Position numbers and translations under genes: made by a program
Source of the DNA: an uncultured Clostridia bacterium
Lineage (GTDB): Bacteria > Bacillota > Clostridia > Christensenellales > Aristaeellaceae
DNA: 10,961 nt
Direction of reading: 5' to 3'
NCBI GenBank assembly: GCA_934643535.1
Contig: CAKUCE010000087.1
Span: forward strand, 1 to 10,961
Shown here: piece by piece, positions 8,195 through 10,961 of the stretch
How the letters are laid out: every line of letters begins with the position of its first letter
How positions within the stretch are numbered: the stretch's first letter is position 1
Notes under the pieces: model-generated
Database searches by the model: none
What the model was told of the DNA's origin: nothing
The model's input: only the letters and a program-made list of their open reading frames with translations

Positions 8195-8209
8195 GATGTA
8201 TCATACATC
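8195..8209. promoter_or_regulatory. 15-bp palindrome at the nagB transcription start (likely operator)
   Basis: GATGTAT-C-ATACATC: perfect 7-bp arms around one base, beginning 9 nt after the -10 box. The core GTAT-C-ATAC fits the general GntR-family half-site pattern (GT...AC). GntR-type repressors such as NagR control amino-sugar genes in Firmicutes, but this is not the published NagR/DasR site, so the regulator is an inference. Confidence 0.6.
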
Positions 8210-8277
8210 CGCGTTCATTTTCCTTGCGTTTGGCAAGATACGTTTTGACTGTCGGACTACCAAAGGAGGCTTTTCTG

Positions 8278-9003
8278 ATGCAGATCCACGTTTACGATCA
8301 CGCCCAGCAGGTAGGGCAGGCTGCGGCGACGCTGCTGGCCGCCCAGCTGATTTCCAAGCCGGACTCCGTGCTGGGGCTGGCCACCGGCTCCACGCCTATT
8401 CCCACCTATCAGGCCCTCATCAGCCTGTACCGGTCGGGCGTGGTGGACTTTTCCAGCGCGTCCTCCTTTAATCTGGACGAATACGTCGGCCTGCCGGTGG
8501 AACATGGATGCAGCTACCACAGCTTCATGCGGGAGCAGTTGTTCGACCATGTAAATATGCCCGCCGATCATATTCACATTCCCGACGGTAACGCCGCCGA
8601 TCCTCAGACGGAATGCGCCCGGTACGATCAGGCCATCGCCGCGGCGGGCGGCATCGACATTCAGGTGCTGGGCATCGGCCGCAACGGCCACATCGGTTTC
8701 AACGAGCCTGACGATCATTTCACCTGCGGCTGCCACGTGGTCAACCTGACCGAAAGCACGATCCAGGCCAACCGCCGCTTCTTCGACAGCGAGGCCGCCG
8801 TGCCCCGTCAGGCCGTCAGTTTGGGCGTGGGAAGCATTCTGGCCTCCCGCCGCATCCTGCTGCTGGCCACCGGCGAAGACAAGGCGCAGGCCATTCATGA
8901 CACGGTCTGCGGCGATATTACCCCCCGCACCCCCGCTAGCATCCTTAAGACCCATCCCAACGTGATTCTGCTGCTGGATCGGGCCGCCGCCGGAATGCTG
9001 TAA
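8278..9003 (+). CDS. nagB: Glucosamine-6-phosphate deaminase
   Basis: Seen: 241 aa, the length of the short Firmicutes NagB form (E. coli has 266). The phosphate-binding loop is ATGSTP (35-40), the catalytic Asp is D67 in FNLDEYVGL, and GIGRNGHIGFNEP (132-144) supplies H138 and E143, with N136 where E. coli has the ring-opening Asp141. K202 and the ILKTHPNV block (222-229) also fit. Known: converts glucosamine 6-phosphate to fructose 6-phosphate plus ammonia in the cytoplasm, feeding amino sugars (N-acetylglucosamine from mucin or cell wall) into glycolysis. The start is ATG 8278, with AAAGGAGG 8 nt upstream; an upstream extension to 8146 would cross the promoter. No nagA or PTS gene adjoins it. 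It is transcribed alone, with a likely operator. No clear terminator follows; the thrS promoter starts 20 nt after the stop. Confidence 0.95.
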   Translation: MQIHVYDHAQQVGQAAATLLAAQLISKPDSVLGLATGSTPIPTYQALISLYRSGVVDFSSASSFNLDEYVGLPVEHGCSYHSFMREQLFDHVNMPADHIHIPDGNAADPQTECARYDQAIAAAGGIDIQVLGIGRNGHIGFNEPDDHFTCGCHVVNLTESTIQANRRFFDSEAAVPRQAVSLGVGSILASRRILLLATGEDKAQAIHDTVCGDITPRTPASILKTHPNVILLLDRAAAGML

Positions 9004-9023
9004 AAAATTCTCATCCCAATGGC

Positions 9024-9053
9024 TTGACATCAGGCAGTTTTCCGCGCTACAAT
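9024..9053 (+). promoter_or_regulatory. Sigma-A promoter of the thrS leader
   Basis: TTGACA (9024-9029), 18-nt spacer, TACAAT (9048-9053). It sits directly upstream of the T-box leader, with a predicted start near 9060. Confidence 0.82.
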
Positions 9054-9059
9054 GCCCTT

Positions 9060-9277
9060 GGCTAACGGAATGACGCAGATCAAGCCCTTCCTGCCCCCTT
9101 TTGCCAAAGAGAGGCCGCGCCCTGGCTGAAAGCGCGCCGCAAAAGAACGAACGGGTACCGCCTGCCGACCGAAGCGCGTGAGCGCACGTTACAGCGCGTC
9201 CAATGAGCAAAAAGCAGGGTGGAACCGCGGATGAAATTCATTCGCCCCTACGAAACCAAAATCGTGGGGGCGTTTTT
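9060..9277 (+). ncRNA. T-box riboswitch of thrS (tRNA-Thr sensing), with terminator
   Basis: Seen: the conserved T-box AGGGTGGAACCGCGG is at 9216-9230. Stem I is partly resolved: CTTTTGC (9098-9104) pairs with GCAAAAG (9139-9145), then AGAGAGG (9108-9114), then CGCGC/GCGCG (9116-9120/9132-9136) with the loop CCTGGCTGAAA. The candidate specifier is ACC (Thr) at 9157-9159, downstream of GAAC. GCGC-GTGA-GCGC near 9174-9185 is a further hairpin. Terminator: CGCCCCTACGA (9243-9253) pairs with TCGTGGGGGCG (9262-9272, one G-T pair), then TTTTT. Antiterminator: AGGG (9216-9219) with CCCT (9246-9249), and GCGGATG with CATTCGC. Both structures need 9243-9249. Known: uncharged tRNA stabilises the antiterminator and lets thrS be transcribed. 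Confidence 0.93.
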
Positions 9278-9306
9278 CGTTCCCCAAAAACAAGGAGGAG
9301 AAACCC

Positions 9307-10961
9307 ATGTTGATTACCCTGAAAAACGGTCAGCGGGAGTTTGAAAACGGCATGACCCCTTTGGAGATCGCCGGTCAGCTGAGCCAGGACCTGAAAAAGC
9401 AGGCGCTGTGCGCCCGCGTGGACGGTAAAATCGTGGAGCTGTGGCAGCCCATCGACCACGACTGCGAGTTGGAGATCCTTACCTTTGAAGACGACGAAGC
9501 CAAGCGGGTGCTGCGCCATACCGCCAGCCACGTGCTGGCTCAGGCCGTGAAAAAGCTGCGCCCCGAAGCCAAGCTGGCCATCGGCCCCGCCATTGACAAC
9601 GGCTTCTACTACGACTTCGACGTGGACGAGCCTTTTACCCCCGACTTCCTGAAGGAAGTGGAGAAGGAAATGGGCCGTATCGTCAAGAAGAACGACAAGC
9701 TGGAACGCTTTGAGCTGCCCCGGGAAGAAGCCATCAAATTCATGGAAGAAAAGGGCGAACCCTACAAGGTGGAGCTGATCCGCGACCTGCCCGAGGACGC
9801 GCACATTTCCTTCTACCGTCAGGGCGACTTCACCGACCTGTGCGCGGGCCCTCATGTGCCCTCCACCGGCAAGGTCAAGGCTTTCAAGCTGACCTCCATC
9901 GCCGGCGCTTACTGGCGCGGCAATGAAAAGAACAAGATGCTGCAGCGCATCTACGGCACCGCCTTCACCGACAAGGCCGAGCTGGACGCTTATCTGGCCC
10001 GCATTGAAGAAGCCAAGAAGCGCGACCACCGCAAGCTGGGCCGGGAGCTGGATCTGTTCGACATCCGGGACGAAGGCCCCGGCTTCCCCTTCTTCTATCC
10101 CAAGGGAATGATCCTGCGCAACTGTCTGGAAGACTACTGGCGGCAGATCCACCGGGAAGCGGGCTATGAGGAGATCAAAACGCCCATCATGCTCAACCGG
10201 GCGCTGTGGGAGCGCTCCGGCCACTGGGATCATTACAAGGAGAACATGTACACCACCAAGATCGACGACATGGACTTCGCCATCAAGCCCATGAACTGCC
10301 CCGGCGGCATTCTGGTCTATCAGCGCAAGCCCTGGAGCTATCGCGATCTGCCCATCCGCTCCGGCGAGCTGGGTCTGGTACACCGTCACGAGCTGTCCGG
10401 CGCGCTGCACGGCCTGATGCGCGTGCGCTGCTTCACGCAGGACGACGCTCACATCTTCATGACCCCGGAGCAGATCCGGGACGAGATCAAGGGCGTGTAT
10501 CACCTGATCAACAAGGTGTACTCCACCTTTGGCTTCCCCTACACTGTGGAGCTGAGCACCCGGCCCGAAAATTCCATCGGCACCGATGAAATGTGGCAGC
10601 AGGCCACCGAGGGCCTGCAGGGCGCGCTGGACGACCTGCAGGTGCCCTACACCATCAACGAGGGCGACGGCGCGTTCTACGGCCCCAAGATCGACTTCCA
10701 TCTGCAGGACTGCCTGGGCCGTACCTGGCAGTGCGGCACCATCCAGCTGGATATGAACCTGCCCGAGCGCTTTGACCTGACCTACACCGGCGCGGACGGC
10801 GAAAAGCATCGTCCCGTAATGATCCACCGCGTGGTGCTGGGTTCCATTGAGCGATTCATCGGCATCCTGACCGAGCATTTCGGCGGCGCGTTCCCGCTGT
10901 GGCTGAGCCCCGTGCAGGCCAAGATTCTCACCATCACCGACCGCAGCGACGAAATGGCCAA
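9307..10961 (+). CDS. thrS: Threonyl-tRNA synthetase (C-terminus cut by window edge)
   Basis: Seen: 551 codons, open at the window end; E. coli ThrRS has 642 aa, so about 90 residues, the rest of the anticodon-binding domain, are missing. TGS domain (about 1-60); editing domain with H71-x3-H75 (RHTASHVLAQ) and C179-x3-H183 (LCAGPHVPS); class II catalytic core with the zinc ligands C331 (MNCPGG), H382 (DDAHIF) and H507 (IHRVVLGS), motif 2 around HELSGALHGLMRVR (361-374) and motif 3 ending RVVLGSIERF (508-517). Known: charges tRNA-Thr and clears mischarged Ser-tRNA-Thr in the cytoplasm. Start: ATG 9307, with AAGGAGGAG ending 6 nt upstream. Control is by the T-box leader. Cys375 stands where I recall Gly in many homologues (RVRGFTQDD); otherwise normal. 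Confidence 0.97.
   Translation, partial: MLITLKNGQREFENGMTPLEIAGQLSQDLKKQALCARVDGKIVELWQPIDHDCELEILTFEDDEAKRVLRHTASHVLAQAVKKLRPEAKLAIGPAIDNGFYYDFDVDEPFTPDFLKEVEKEMGRIVKKNDKLERFELPREEAIKFMEEKGEPYKVELIRDLPEDAHISFYRQGDFTDLCAGPHVPSTGKVKAFKLTSIAGAYWRGNEKNKMLQRIYGTAFTDKAELDAYLARIEEAKKRDHRKLGRELDLFDIRDEGPGFPFFYPKGMILRNCLEDYWRQIHREAGYEEIKTPIMLNRALWERSGHWDHYKENMYTTKIDDMDFAIKPMNCPGGILVYQRKPWSYRDLPIRSGELGLVHRHELSGALHGLMRVRCFTQDDAHIFMTPEQIRDEIKGVYHLINKVYSTFGFPYTVELSTRPENSIGTDEMWQQATEGLQGALDDLQVPYTINEGDGAFYGPKIDFHLQDCLGRTWQCGTIQLDMNLPERFDLTYTGADGEKHRPVMIHRVVLGSIERFIGILTEHFGGAFPLWLSPVQAKILTITDRSDEMA

Noticed and set aside
8146..8277. Upstream extension of nagB
   Set aside because: It would include the -35, -10 and palindrome; ATG 8278 has AAAGGAGG at 8 nt and gives the normal NagB N-terminus.
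9238..10878. 546-codon open frame on the minus strand opposite thrS
   Set aside because: It covers the conserved ThrRS coding sequence and the T-box terminator, has no known motif, and shows shadow-type composition.

Overview
The window looks like a chromosomal segment of a GC-rich member of the Firmicutes, probably a gut-type clostridium of the Oscillospiraceae/Ruminococcaceae kind. The support is a threonyl-tRNA synthetase gene with a T-box leader, a clpB promoter carrying a CtsR-type operator, sigma-A promoters with extended -10 boxes, strong AAGGAGG ribosome binding sites, and a large BspA-like leucine-rich-repeat surface protein. The taxon is an inference from gene content and regulation; no rRNA or other marker is present.

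Layout. The left part reads on the minus strand. A serine beta-lactamase-like hydrolase (869 down to the window edge, incomplete) lies 44 nt behind a HAD-IB phosphatase (1600-914, TTG start), and the two probably form one operon. Upstream of them is clpB (4339-1739), which ends in its own 12-bp hairpin terminator (1692-1722) and is driven by a TTGACA-16-TATACT promoter with a CtsR box just downstream of the -10. A divergent intergenic region (4340-4715) separates clpB from the plus-strand genes. These are a secreted 1104-aa LRR protein (4716-8030) built from 101-103-aa super-repeats (one of them 126 aa), a strong terminator, nagB (8278-9003) with its own promoter and a 15-bp palindrome, then a separate promoter, a T-box riboswitch and thrS (9307 to the right edge, incomplete).

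How the parts relate. Most genes here are separate transcription units, and each unit shows its own control: CtsR-type repression for clpB, a likely repressor palindrome for nagB, uncharged-tRNA sensing for thrS, and a palindrome plus two competing hairpins for the LRR gene. The housekeeping genes are ordinary. The accessory element is the LRR gene. Its internal units are nearly identical at DNA level (one 221-bp exact repeat, another 109/110 match), it is visibly less GC-rich than its own C-terminal module and its neighbours, and its repeats differ mainly in a few probably exposed residues. This fits a recombining surface adhesin. I see no phage, transposon, CRISPR or defence genes, and no convincing new multi-gene system.
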